64,000 bases of DNA from Mesostigma viride (lineage: Eukaryota > Streptophyta > Mesostigmatophyceae > Mesostigmatales > Mesostigmataceae), in contig RPFO01000253.1 of the NCBI GenBank assembly GCA_009746045.1, forward strand, positions 308,001 to 372,000, written 5' to 3'. How positions within the stretch are numbered: the stretch's first letter is position 1; each line of letters begins with the position of its first letter. The notes under the pieces were generated by a model. That model worked only from the letters and a program-made list of their open reading frames with translations. It did no database searches and was not told the origin of the DNA. This document shows, one piece after another, positions 1 to 10,900 of the stretch. The position numbers and the translations under genes are program-made.

Positions 1-908
1 AACTTGTAGTAGTGGACGACAACATGTCAAGCCGTTTAATTCATCTCGACTTTTACATTTTCACAAAGGTGTCAAAAACGGATCAGTTATATACCCGACT
101 TCTCCTTTAAATCTCATCGACCGGGTTTCGAAACAACCGACGAACGCCGTAGATGCAGATCCAACGGAGTAAACAACGTCACGACCGACACGGCGCCAAA
201 TAGTCGCCTAGGTTCCTAGCTTTTCTGCGAGCCATTTTGCTGTACAACGTCGTGCCGCGTCGTGTACCCGTGAGATGCAAAATCCGCTTGCCAGACCGGG
301 ATTCCGGGAACTCCGTCCAGTACCGTCGTGCAGAACCACCAATGCACTACCAATCCATCAATCGTACAATACTACGACTTAATGCCAACAGAAACTCGCC
401 TCCAAAACTATATATTCATAGATGCACGCCTCTTATTTAAGGGGACGTGCGCCCGCCGAATTTTTTGGCGCCAAAAATATTCGCGGTACCGCCGTGAAGT
501 GAAAAGTGGGTGCACGGTGCGCGCACCCCGTGCGGAAGCGGCCATGGCGACTGCGTTTAGGCGAAACTAGCGATGTAGGGCTAGAGAAATGCAAAAAAAA
601 TGCTCGAATGTTGGAGACGATGATTTAATGATGTTGGGTTGTGGCGGCAAGTTGCTGGTTTACAATATCGCTGCTTTCTTTTACTGCCATCGGCATGGGG
701 GGTAATCTGCATTTTTTGGTCGCGCGGAATAAAATAGAATTCGTGATAGCGGCAGTGAATTCGCAGTTTTGGGGGGCTTTTTGACCGTAAACGATGCATT
801 AATATCGGTAGCATTGAATTCCAAACCAAACTGGTGCTTTTTGCTACATTTTCGGCTATTCTCGGTAAGTAATTCTTCAGGCCTGCGCAGTGCATGTCGG
901 AACCTTCC
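1..908. other. Upstream region of the PHD-finger gene
   Basis: No convincing coding exon is visible; the short open frames here have no recognisable domain or consistent splice partners. It probably holds the promoter and 5' leader of the gene starting at 909. Two E2F-like sites lie in it (listed separately). A good donor (GTAAGT after position 864) could end a non-coding 5' exon. Confidence 0.4.
462..477. promoter_or_regulatory. Palindromic E2F-type site
   Basis: The perfect palindrome TTTTTGGCGCCAAAAA contains the E2F/DP core TTGGCGCC on both strands. A second half-site, GGCGCCAAA, lies at 192-200. E2F sites are used for cell-cycle control across the green lineage. Placement upstream of a PHD-finger (chromatin reader) gene is consistent with that, but binding is inferred. 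Confidence 0.4.
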
Positions 909-2578
909 ATGGAAGAACGGCCGTTGTTGCGCGCCTGGGCGAGGGATCTGCGAGGGACAGGTATAGATTTGTCGCGAATGTTATGTGCTATCAGTTCTTT
1001 CTTCTATGAGCTCATCGTTCGAAGTTTTTTTCGTTCTTTTTGGGCAGTTTCCGCCAGCTAGCTCGCCGTTGCTTGCCGTGGTGTTGTCGAATACCTGGTA
1101 GATTTAGATTGTTTTCGCTGACGTCGTGGTCAGGGCCGCTTCAGTCGAAGCCTATATCTTCTCGGGAAGGTTTAAGGCATTTCATAAAACGTGTTCTGGC
1201 AAGGATGTTGTGCGTATGGACGCTTCTTGTTGTGTGAGAGTGACGCACCCTCTCTTCGCAGCGGCATCACAGCGCTCATGCGCTGGAGGGCCGCCAATGG
1301 TTTCTTTCCATTTTATCGTGCAGGGGAGGAAGTGTTTTATTGACGATCATGTTGGAGATATTGCATTTGTGTGACTGCATGTAGATAGCTACCACCATTG
1401 GTTTATTTGAGCTTTCCCTTGATATCATCATGTGAAAAGACTGCAATGTGCTGAGCCAACCATGGTTGACTGCATGCAAGCTTTGTATGCCATGATCTCC
1501 TTGGTTCCTTGCCCTCCATAGTTCCAGTTTGTTGCCCATCTCAGGTAGGGCAGTTCAGGAGTTGTTGCTGTGTTGATTAGCTTGGTTGGCATCAACCTTA
1601 CACTCTAACCTGGGAGAAACATAGAAAATGCTGGTAAGGCATTTTAGTGCCATCATCATTATTGCTATTCACATGCTTATTAGTCTGGCCATGCTCGAGG
1701 GACGGTTAAGGGGTATGAGGTGTGTGGCCAACCCTGTGTACTTCATAACATATTCAGCATGGATTTGATGCATGTTGGATGGCATGTAAAGTGTAATTGT
1801 GTTTATACTTGGTTACTGAGTGTCCTTAGCGCCTGTCCGGTGGTCGTCTAGGAAACTCATCAGTGCGTGTCACAGTGACCCCCAACCTTGAGCATGTGTC
1901 GTCATCAGTGTGTAATAGTTATTTATATGTGCTTTTGGTCATAGATTTGCCGAGTTCTAATCATGAAGTTTACAAGGTAACCTTGGGTAGAGTATAGTGT
2001 ATGCTCTCTTGGCATGTATGCCTAGCGATCGTGTTGCTATGCTTGCGTTTGCAAGGTTGGCCATGCCGAGGGCAGGTAAGGGCAGATGCGGTGCCTAGCC
2101 GTTTGCTTATGGGTGTAGACACCTCCCCCGCTGCCCTTGCACAGCTGGATGAGCTGAGGAAAAAGAGGGAGTGCCAGCAGGTGGTCAAGAAGACGCTAGA
2201 GTACAAGGCTGAGGCAGCCCGGGCGTGGCATGTGAAGCGTGGCCATCGCTGGGATGAGGGCAAGGTAGATGCCCAGAGGGGCCAGGTCACCTACAGCAAG
2301 GGGGTGCACTATGGGGGTGTGGGGGCTGCTACTGGGGGGCGGGGGCGGGCAGCAATGAGGATGATGATGACACTGCACACATCCCTTGCTTGCGCTGCTC
2401 TAAGACCGATGCATCTGATGATGACCCTTTCTTGCTGTGCAGCACACCCGGGTGCGATGGGGGGCTCCACCTGAGCTGCACGGTCCCTCTCCTGCCCAGC
2501 GTACCTGATGGGGACTGGTTCTGCCCAGTTTGCTGTGGGGAAGACTGTGATGATGGCAGTGATAGTGACAGTGACTAG
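909..2578 (+). CDS. Small PHD-finger protein
   Basis: Proposed exon 1 is 909-960: ATG, residues MEERPLLRAWARDLRGT, ending in phase 1 before GTATAG. Exon 2 starts at 2119 after GTAG in matching phase and encodes a charged helical stretch (DTSPAALAQLDELRKKRE..., then KKTLEYKAEAARAWH). The last exon, up to TAG at 2576-2578, encodes a C4HC3 PHD finger: CLRC, LLC-x4-C, LHLSC and CPVC are all in order, followed by an acidic Asp/Ser tail. PHD fingers usually read histone H3 tails in the nucleus. The join between exon 2 (frame of 2145) and the PHD exon (frame of 2360) is unresolved: it needs a short G-rich intron between about 2272 and 2359, or a frame error in that G-rich stretch. The PHD finger is secure; the exon structure is tentative. 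Total length would be about 150 residues. Confidence 0.6.
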
Positions 2579-3457
2579 TATAATGGACGCCCAGGTGGCA
2601 TGCTGCCAAAGAGCATAACTTCCACACCGCTTGTCCAAATGCAGCCAGATTTTGCCAGCGTGTGTGTCGATGACTAATGGAATTTTGAATATCATGTTTG
2701 GCCCATTTCACATGTGTTTGGTATTTTATTATTTTTGGCATGTGTGAAAAACAGCGTTTTTGTACTTGCAAGAGCATAAAAATTCTAAAGCATGTCAGAT
2801 ATGGGTTGTGAGTGGCTCTAATTTTTGGCCACCCACGACCTGCTTGGGCAATATCATGCCTGGCCTGAATTGATGTGTGCATTGGCTGGGGCATACTGTG
2901 CCCTAATTAGCGTCTTTTTCTATTTTTAGCGCGATACCGGCGCGTGGTTGGGGGTAGAACCTTCAATGAATGCATGGATAACTCACTAAACATGTTATTT
3001 AGGGCCCCTTATCATGGCTGGGCATAATTCAATTGAATTCATATTGAAAACAGTGTATTCCAGTTTTGGGGGGTTTTGGTGGCACACCTCCCCTTAATTT
3101 CAAGGTACTTCTTATTTAATCTCAGCCCCCGCAGGCCGCAGACTTGTCTTCTCCCGGTCAGGGCTAAGTTTTGCAAAAAACCTAAGTCCTATTAAGTCGA
3201 AACCATTTTTTCCTCCTGTTGCCAGTTGCACGGCACCCCTGCCTACTTGCGCCCGCTGGCCCGCAGCCCTTGCGTTTACGCGCTTATTCCCCCCAGGCGT
3301 GAAGTTCCGTCGTTGAAATCGCAATTTTTATTGAACACGTCTGTGGCAAAGTTCTCTGCGCAAAACACACGATCGCTGGTGGCGCGACACAATTAAGTAC
3401 GGCCGTTGGTCACACTACCCGAAATTATTACGGACTTTGGTTAACATCCATTGACCT
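2579..3457. other. Intergenic region, nothing recognised
   Basis: This is the stretch downstream of the PHD gene. The open frames, including one on the minus strand at 3112-3324, resemble no family and lack coding character. No repeat copy was recognised. Confidence 0.5.
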
Positions 3458-3458
3458 G

Positions 3459-3572
3459 CACTAATTAATTAATTAATAAGACTCGTGCTCCCGTTGGGGA
3501 GTCACGGAGCATTAACCCCGATGGATGGATGGATGGGGACACACAATCCTACCGGTCTAATCTATCAAAGAG
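3459..3572 (-). repeat. LINE 3' end (subfamily A) with TTAA tail
   Basis: Read on the minus strand, this carries the CATC-repeat region, the hairpin CTCCC-CAAC-GGGAG with flanking GTG/CAC pairs (about 3487-3515), and then a tail of TTAATTAA units at 3459-3478. The same end is seen on the plus strand at 39660-39795, where it follows recognisable reverse-transcriptase C-terminal coding sequence, which shows that it is a LINE 3' terminus. A copy of the CAAGG retroposon terminus follows at about 3574. Confidence 0.7.
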
Positions 3573-3730
3573 ACAACCAGCGCAGGCCAGAAATCGATAT
3601 CTACAACATCAAGCCAACTATAGTCTAAGCTCTCTACCCTATGCGACCTGTCTGGCGTGCTTCCCGCGTGTTTGCAAACGCAGGCGCCCTGCATGCATTA
3701 CAAGTTCCAGACCTTGTTGCCGACACACTG

Positions 3731-3763
3731 CATTATCAAGGAGACAACCAGCGCAGGCATTAT
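3731..3763 (-). mobile_element. Micro-insertion of the CAAGG retroposon
   Basis: A 21-bp insert at 3737-3757 begins CAAGGAGACAACCAGCGC and is flanked by direct repeats CATTAT (3731-3736 and 3758-3763). In element orientation (minus strand) the insert is only the extreme 3' end of the family, so it looks like an extremely 5'-truncated retroposon with a 6-bp target-site duplication. Confidence 0.6.
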
Positions 3764-4254
3764 CATGAGATCTCAACTTATCAATTTCCATGTCTTGCAT
3801 GATCGACTAATTGTCTCTGCAACCCATTCATAATGCAATGGACGTCATCATTCAACGGCAGATCTCTGCCGCCCTGCTGACGGACATGCGCCTCTTGGCA
3901 TGGGCCAGCCAAAGGCTGTCTGGCCTCAATGATCATTCTCACATAGAGTATGGCATTCAGTGGAATATCCGGCAATGCCCTATCCTGCCCTTGGGCACGA
4001 TGCCAGGGTACTCGCCATCCGCTCGATGTCAAGGCCCCACCGCCCAACTGCCATGCGGACCTGCCCGTTGCTCCCTGAGCAGAAGCGAGCTCCTAGATGG
4101 CATTTTAAACAGGAAATTGTGTGTCTCCGGATTGGTTGTACGCGCACGAGCAGCTCCATTCAACACCAGCATCCTGCATGTGGAAAACCTTGGGTAGCCT
4201 AGCTCCCCTGGCATGAAGAGTCTTCACCTTTTGTTCCCCTGACTCTCCCTTGCA

Positions 4255-4666
4255 CCCCCCCCCCCCCCCCACACACATTTCCACTATTCTTCTTCTCGCC
4301 CCCCCCCCCCCCCCCTCTATCTCTCCTCTCCTCTCCTCTCTTCCTATCCCACTGGACACCTGTACCTAGGTAGAATATTCCCTCTCCGAGCTCCGCGAAA
4401 ATTAGAGCATAATCGCTCCAGCTTCTGGTGCCCATCCCTATGGGACGCCTGTTTGGCATGCTGCTTGAAGGGCTCATCGTACATCCCACGTCCATCGCAC
4501 ATGACATTTTCCACTCGGCCTCTAGGTTGTTCCTCCCCCCCCCCCCCCCTAACTTCCCATGATAGCAACCACCTACCCCCTCTAATGATCTCACCCCCTC
4601 TAGCTGCGTCCCCAGGTCGTAGATATCGCCCATTCTAGCGCCCCCCCCCCCCCCCCCCCCCCCCCC
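4255..4666. repeat. Four poly(C) tracts in intergenic DNA
   Basis: Uninterrupted C runs lie at 4255-4270 (16), 4299-4315 (17), 4535-4549 (15) and 4641-4666 (26). No gene was recognised between about 3764 and 4951; the open frames there are proline- or glycine-rich shadows of these tracts. Confidence 0.7.
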
Positions 4667-4861
4667 TAGCGCCGCCCCCTCCATCGCTCTCGCACTCTCA
4701 GCCCCTTGAACGGCCCAGGTCATCATTGTTGCCCCATAGACAGTGCCCTCTCCAGCAGTCCATCCCCGTGCAGGTAGCCCTCATCGCTCGCTCTGGCGGC
4801 CCAGGTCGTACTCATCGCCAGCTATACCGGTCCACGTCATCACGACAGACGTTGCACCATA

Positions 4862-4943
4862 GCTATACTGCCCCATAGGTATGTTGCCCCGTAGGTATAT
4901 TGCCCCATAGGTCAACTGCCCATAGGTATATTGCCCCGTAGGT
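4862..4943. repeat. Short tandem repeat next to the DEX1 stop codon
   Basis: About four imperfect copies of a 16-18 bp unit (TTGCCCCATAGGTATA-like) lie immediately downstream of the DEX1 stop codon, in what should be its 3' untranslated region. Confidence 0.7.
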
Positions 4944-4951
4944 GTTGCACT

Positions 4952-7900
4952 CTAGCGGCCCAGGTCGTAAGTGGACGAGGGCAACACCTCGCGCGGCGCC
5001 CGCCCCATGAGAATCAGCGCAGCGGCCATGAGCAGCAGCGGGGCGGCCAGCAGCCACTTGATGACGCGATAGAACTCCAGGTGGAACGTGACCGAGTAGG
5101 CGTCGGTGAACGCAAACCGGTGCTCGTCCTCCATCTCGAGGACAACGGTGGCGAGGGCGCGCTCGCGGGGCACGGGCAGGTAGAGCGTGTACACGCCAGG
5201 GGACTTGTACGCGTTGGAGACGTAGGGGACTGAGGGCAGGCCCGCGTAGAGGGTCACCTGCCAACATGGGGAAGCGGGGAGGGGGGGAAGGCAGCCGGCC
5301 GACAGATGTAGTTGACAACGGGGAACGAAAAAAAAGAATCGATTTGAAGGCTTCATAACTAGTTGAAGGGACTTCATAAACAGTGTTCCAAGTGGTCATG
5401 TCTGTCGCCCTTCAAGCAGGTTAACCCATACCACGTCACGCCCACCACTCGAGTGGAGTGCGCGCCCAGGGCTAGGCACCTCGCAACCTTATCGCCCACG
5501 GCTGCCATGCCATCAGCACCCTACGGGTGTACCCTGCCAGCCCCCCATGCTACCCTTCGCTCACGCGAGGGCTGCCATGCTTACGGACTTGACCAGGCGC
5601 CTCCAACACAAGCGCCTCCACCATGTGGAACGAAACATGCGCCTCCAACATGTGAAATCAACCCGACCTTGTTGGCACCGGGCGGCAAGCATATGGCTCA
5701 CGGCCTCAAATACACCCAAACCGCTGCACCAGGCGCATGGACAGTGAAACCGTCACAAGCACAACAGCCTTGCCGCCTGCAGCACTAGAGCGCCCACCAT
5801 GACAAACAACTAGCGAGCACCCAGCGTGACCGCGTATTACGACATTGTCACCATCACAAGCCCTTTTGCCTTGCAAAGCCGTACTAGGGCACTAAAGCAC
5901 AGGGGCAGTACGGGCACCCAATTCAACAAACAAACAAAGGCACCCACCGTGACCTTATACGGCCCCCGCCCGCTCGTGTCGGGCTCGTCCGCCTGCGGCA
6001 GCGCCAGCGAGGTCGAGCGCGTGTCCACGATCTCAAACGTGACGGGCAACGAGTCACCACCATGGTCCATGTGCTGGCGGCTGCTGTGCACCGCAAAGAT
6101 GCCCATGTGGCCAAAGCGCGCAGCAAAGCCATTGCGGCTGAGGACCTGCGCAGGCCACGCCTGCAAGGAAGGACGGGGGTTTCAGGGTGGACAGGGGATA
6201 GAGTTTCATGAGGGCAGTTGAGATCGGGGGGGGAGGGAAAGGGGCAACTGTAGCTGGGACAGGAGAAAAAACGGTGCCTTTCAAAGCGGACACTGGCGTA
6301 GTATACAAAATACGGACGGCAGTGCCTCGGAGGTAAGGCTTACAAACCATATATATCTACATAGATATGGCAACCATTAAGGGCAACCATGACAGCAGAA
6401 GGCATTGCCTACTATCAAGGGTTGCGTTGCGAGGCCGTAGATGGCGAAAGGCCGGGTCACATGGTACCACAATAGCACAAACAAAGGCGTTGCAACCACC
6501 TAGCTGTGGCAAGGGCGATGCACCTCTCTTTGATGCTGGCATACCTGGACAGGCATGGCACACCTGTCAGGGGATGGCGCACCTGTAAAGACATCACATG
6601 CCTGTAAAGCAATGGCATGCCCCTCACGGAATCGCACAATGCCTCTGCGGGCCCACGCCTACCTTGAGCGGGTGGTACGGGCTGCGCGTCTCGAAACAGA
6701 ACACGTTGCCGTTCATGGTGGACGCCACCAGGTCCATGTGGCCGTCTGCGTTCATGTCTTCCGCCAGGACCATGCTGTAGCTGCCGGGGGGGGGGGGGGG
6801 GGCAGAAGTTGACACCCCATGGATCGACAGCAAGGGGCAAGCAGCAGCAAGGGGCAAGCGGCAGCAAGGGGCAAGGGGCAGCAAGGGGCAGCAAGGGGCA
6901 GCAAGGGGCAAGGGGCAGCAAGGGGCAAGGGGCAGCAAGGGGCAAGGGCAGCAAGGGGCAAGCAGCAGCAAGGGGCAAGCAGCAGCAAGGGGCAAGCGGC
7001 AGCAAGGGGCAAGGGGCAGCAAGGGGCAAGGGGCAGCAAGGGGCAAGCGGCAACAAGGGGCAAGCAGCAGCAAGGGGCAAGCAGCAGCAAGGGGCAAGGG
7101 GCAGCAAGGGGCAAGGGGCAGCAAGGGGCAAGCAGCAGCAAGGGGCAAGGGGCAGCAAGGGGCAAGCGGCAACAAGGGGCAAGCAGCAGCAAGGGGCAAG
7201 CAGCAGCAAGGGGCAAGGGGCAGCAAGGGGCAAGGGGCAGCAAGGGGCAAGCAGCAGCAAGGGGCAAGCGGCAGCAAGGGGCAAGCTGGAACCCCCCCAA
7301 GGGGCAAGCGGGACGCCAGCGGGCAAAAATAAGAGTCGCGGGAGGCACCAGCGGGCAGGAGGCAAGCTCGCGTGCTTCACACGTGTCGCCAGCCAGCCAG
7401 CCAGCCAGCAGGTTTGGGTCGGTGTTGCGTTGCAGACGTGGATCCTCGCTTAAGGAAACAGATGCAGGGACGACTCGTGAGGTGGACCATGATTACACTT
7501 ACTGTAACCTGTACGCGGTATACTGTACACTGTATACTGTATCTCTACACTGTTTCCTGTGTACTATATACTATATACAGTATACTGTATACAGTATATT
7601 ATATCCTGTATCCTGTATCCTGTATCCTGTATCCTGTATCCTGTATCCTGTATCCTGTATCCTGTATCCTGTATCCTGTATCCTGTATCCTGTATCCTGT
7701 ATCCTGTATCCTGTATCCTGTATCCTGTATCCTGTATCCTGTATCCTGTATCCTGTATCCTGTATCCTGTATCCTGTATCCTGTATCCTGTATCCTGTAT
7801 CCTGTATCCTGTATCCTGTATCCTGTATCCTGTATCCTGTATCCTGTATCCTGTATCCTGTATCCTGTATCCTGTATCCTGTATCCTGTATCCTGTATCC

Positions 7901-10900
7901 TGTATCCTGTATCCTGTATCCTGTATCCTGTATCCTGTATACACACAGTCCAGGTGCACACTGTAAATATGGGGCATGTGCGGCATGTGCATCAGGACAG
8001 CAGGGGACGCGCATGCAAAGTCAGCGACGACACTCGCCCCAATGACCAGCTACGGTGACCAGCTACAGTGACCAGCTACAGTGACCAGCTACAGTGACCA
8101 GCTACATTGACAGCTACAGTGACCAGCTGCAATGACCAGCTACAGAGACCAGCTGCAATGACCAGCCACAGTGACCAGTTACAGTGACCAGTTACAGTGA
8201 CAGCCACAGTGACCAGGTGCCATGACCTCGTCGCATTGGGCAGGATACGAGGTCTCTCCCACGTCGAGCGTGTCCGCACATCCGGTTGCGCCATCGATGA
8301 TGTACACGTAGCCGTCAAAGGACGTGACCACCAGCTGCTGCTGCGGGACGTGCTCCTGCAGCTTGATGAGCAGTACCGTGGACATGACCTTGCCGTGCGT
8401 GCGGAAGGGAAAGGGGGCCACGTCGGTGCCGTCGGTGCCTCGAAGAACAAAGATGTGGCCCGAGGACGTGCCTACGACGACGTCGGTCTTGCCGTCGCCG
8501 TTGACATCGCCGATGGTGGCACCCTGGGGGTGATGAGCAAGGGTGATAAGTAGGGATGTGATGACGTGGTGAAGTGGCGATGTGTGGTGGGGGCAGGTGG
8601 GGTGGGTGGGGGGCAAAGTCACAATTGTTACAGTCTGGCGTTGAAAATCGCGATTGCAAAGGAATGGGGGCCGTGACGGGCGTAGACCCAGCTGCACAAG
8701 CACTACACCAAACCAAGGAGCCGCGCATACATGCAAGTGCGCCCCCATGCTTACTTTTGTCGCTGTATTCTGATTATTTTAGCCCTCACCTGTGCGATGG
8801 TTGCCCACCCGCCCGCCCGACCGCCACCCCCCCCCCCCATCGTGTGGACCACAAGGTAACATCGCTACCAACGTTGTATCCAGCTGTAGGAGCCCTTACC
8901 TGCGCAGTGAGCCTGCTCCCTCCCTCCCGCACAGATGCCCTTAGTTTCACAAGGCAACTACGTTGTTATATTTGTTACATATGGCGTTGGATCCCTGCTG
9001 TACGAGCCCAAACCTGCGCGATCAGGCTGCCCACGTGTCGCTCCCACAGCTCCTGCCCCCGCCAGTTGAACGCCGCGATATTCCCCCGCGTGTCGCACGC
9101 GACAATCTCCACGTAGCCATCGTCGTTGATGTCCGCTGCCGTCACCTGCCCCTGGATCTCGCCCATCTGGATGGGGAAGTTTTCCCTGGGGGACCCGTCG
9201 TAGTTGAGCGCATAGATGAACCCGGTGGATGTCCCCACCAATATCTCATCGAACCCGTCGCCGTCGAGGTCCACCACCGTCGGGCTTGAGTAGATGTACG
9301 CGCGGAACTGGGTCTGGTCGGTGGTCAGGTCCAGGTGAACCTTCCACTTGACGTGTCCGACCAGGTCGTCCTCCCACTTGGACAGGTCGAACGCGACGAT
9401 GCCACCAGCGATGTACTTGGACAACTCCAGCTCCTTGCCCAGTTCCTTGAGGCGCTCCGGGTCGTCGTAGTACCTGGGGGGAGGGGAGGACAGACACGCC
9501 ACAGCGATTCACCGTCAAAAAAATCAATAGCGTGTAGTAATAGCTTTTGTTCCAGGTCCTTCGGACGCCCGGGTCGTCCTAGTACCTGGGGGAAGGGGAG
9601 TGGGGGGGGTGGGGACGAGGATGATGGCGTAGCAATCATTCACAAGCAAAGATAGAGTTCATACCAGCTCTCTGCGGCGGGCAGCGTCATCGCAGTATCA
9701 GCGAGTGTGTGAGAGGGGTGGGATTACCCGGGAAGGCGAGGGAGCGTGCATGCGCCATGCCAGACATTTAGCCTGAAATGGCCAGCGGTGCCCCCAACAA
9801 CCCTTTTGGATTCTCTTTCCGCCACACTCCCTGCGTACCCACGCTGCTACCTGCCACCCTTGCCTTCTGCCACCTGGCACAGTTCCTTATACCACATGCC
9901 CCCTCCCCTAGGAAGTCTGTGTTTGACAGTGTCACCCCTGGACCCAGCTACACCATGCCAATCGTTTGGCTGGGGCCCTGACACACGTGGGATGCCATGA
10001 TGCCATGCTCGTCAGAGACTTGTCGTAGAACAACAAGCACAGCACACCCAGACTCCCCTACTGCCCCACTCACTCGCGGTCGTAGAACCACGATGCGGCC
10101 ACCAGCAGCTCATCCGCGCCGTCCTTGTCGATGTCAGCAATCACCTGAGGGGAGGGGGGGGGGGGGGGGGGGGGGGGGGCGATACAGGTACATGGACACA
10201 GCTGCATGAGTGCAAGGGGGCCTTTTGGGTGCATGGGTCAAGGGGCTCCGATCCATGCATGCGTGCAGGGAGGTACCGGGTATAAATGCCAGTATTCACG
10301 CGGAAGGGCATGATTGATGTATGGGCCTTGAGGTGTTGGCAGCCTGTTTTACCGGTTTCGTCAGAATTCTTATGAGATGTGCTTCTTATGAGATGTACTT
10401 CTTATGAGATGTGCTTCTTATGAGATGTACTTCTTATGAGATGTGCTTCTTATGAGATGTGCTTCTTATGAGATGTGCTTCTTATGAGATGTGCTTCTTA
10501 TGAGATGTGCTTCTTATGAGATGTACTTCACAAAGTCACTAGTACTAGAGGATGAAAACGAGATCATATGTGCTGCATCTCTCACGTGCACCGGCGTGCA
10601 GAGCACATGCCCATCCTCATCGCGCTCAACTATCACAAGTGACCAATGAAACACCCAACAAGGCGGCCAGAAAAAACGTAGCGCACGCACCGGCGTGCAG
10701 AGCACGTGTGCGTCCACGTAGGTGAACCCCTCCTCCACGCGGTGCTGGTAGGCCACCCAGTCCTCGTCGTCCCACAGCTCCTCGATATGCGAGTCGTCGT
10801 GGTAGACGTCGTCGTGCTCGCGCCCTGCGTAGTAGTCGGCGTCGCTGGAACAGGGGGGGAGGGGAGAGGGGGTGGGCGGACACAATCAGTGAGCGAGCAG

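Noticed and set aside
3811-4197. 128-codon plus-strand frame downstream of the PHD gene
   Set aside because: No family resemblance, no splice context, and overlapping frames on the other strand are equally long.
7602-7937. Interstitial telomere
   Set aside because: TATCCTG is not a known telomeric repeat in either orientation and lies within a gene.
6457-8045. Open frames up to 408 codons rich in Gln/Gly/Lys or Pro/Leu/Cys
   Set aside because: They are products of the GGGGCAAG minisatellite; no start context, domain or splice partner supports them.
7559-8058. Long open frames coding for PVSCILY or YRIQDTG repeats
   Set aside because: They are translations of the TATCCTG heptamer in every frame and lie inside a DEX1 intron.
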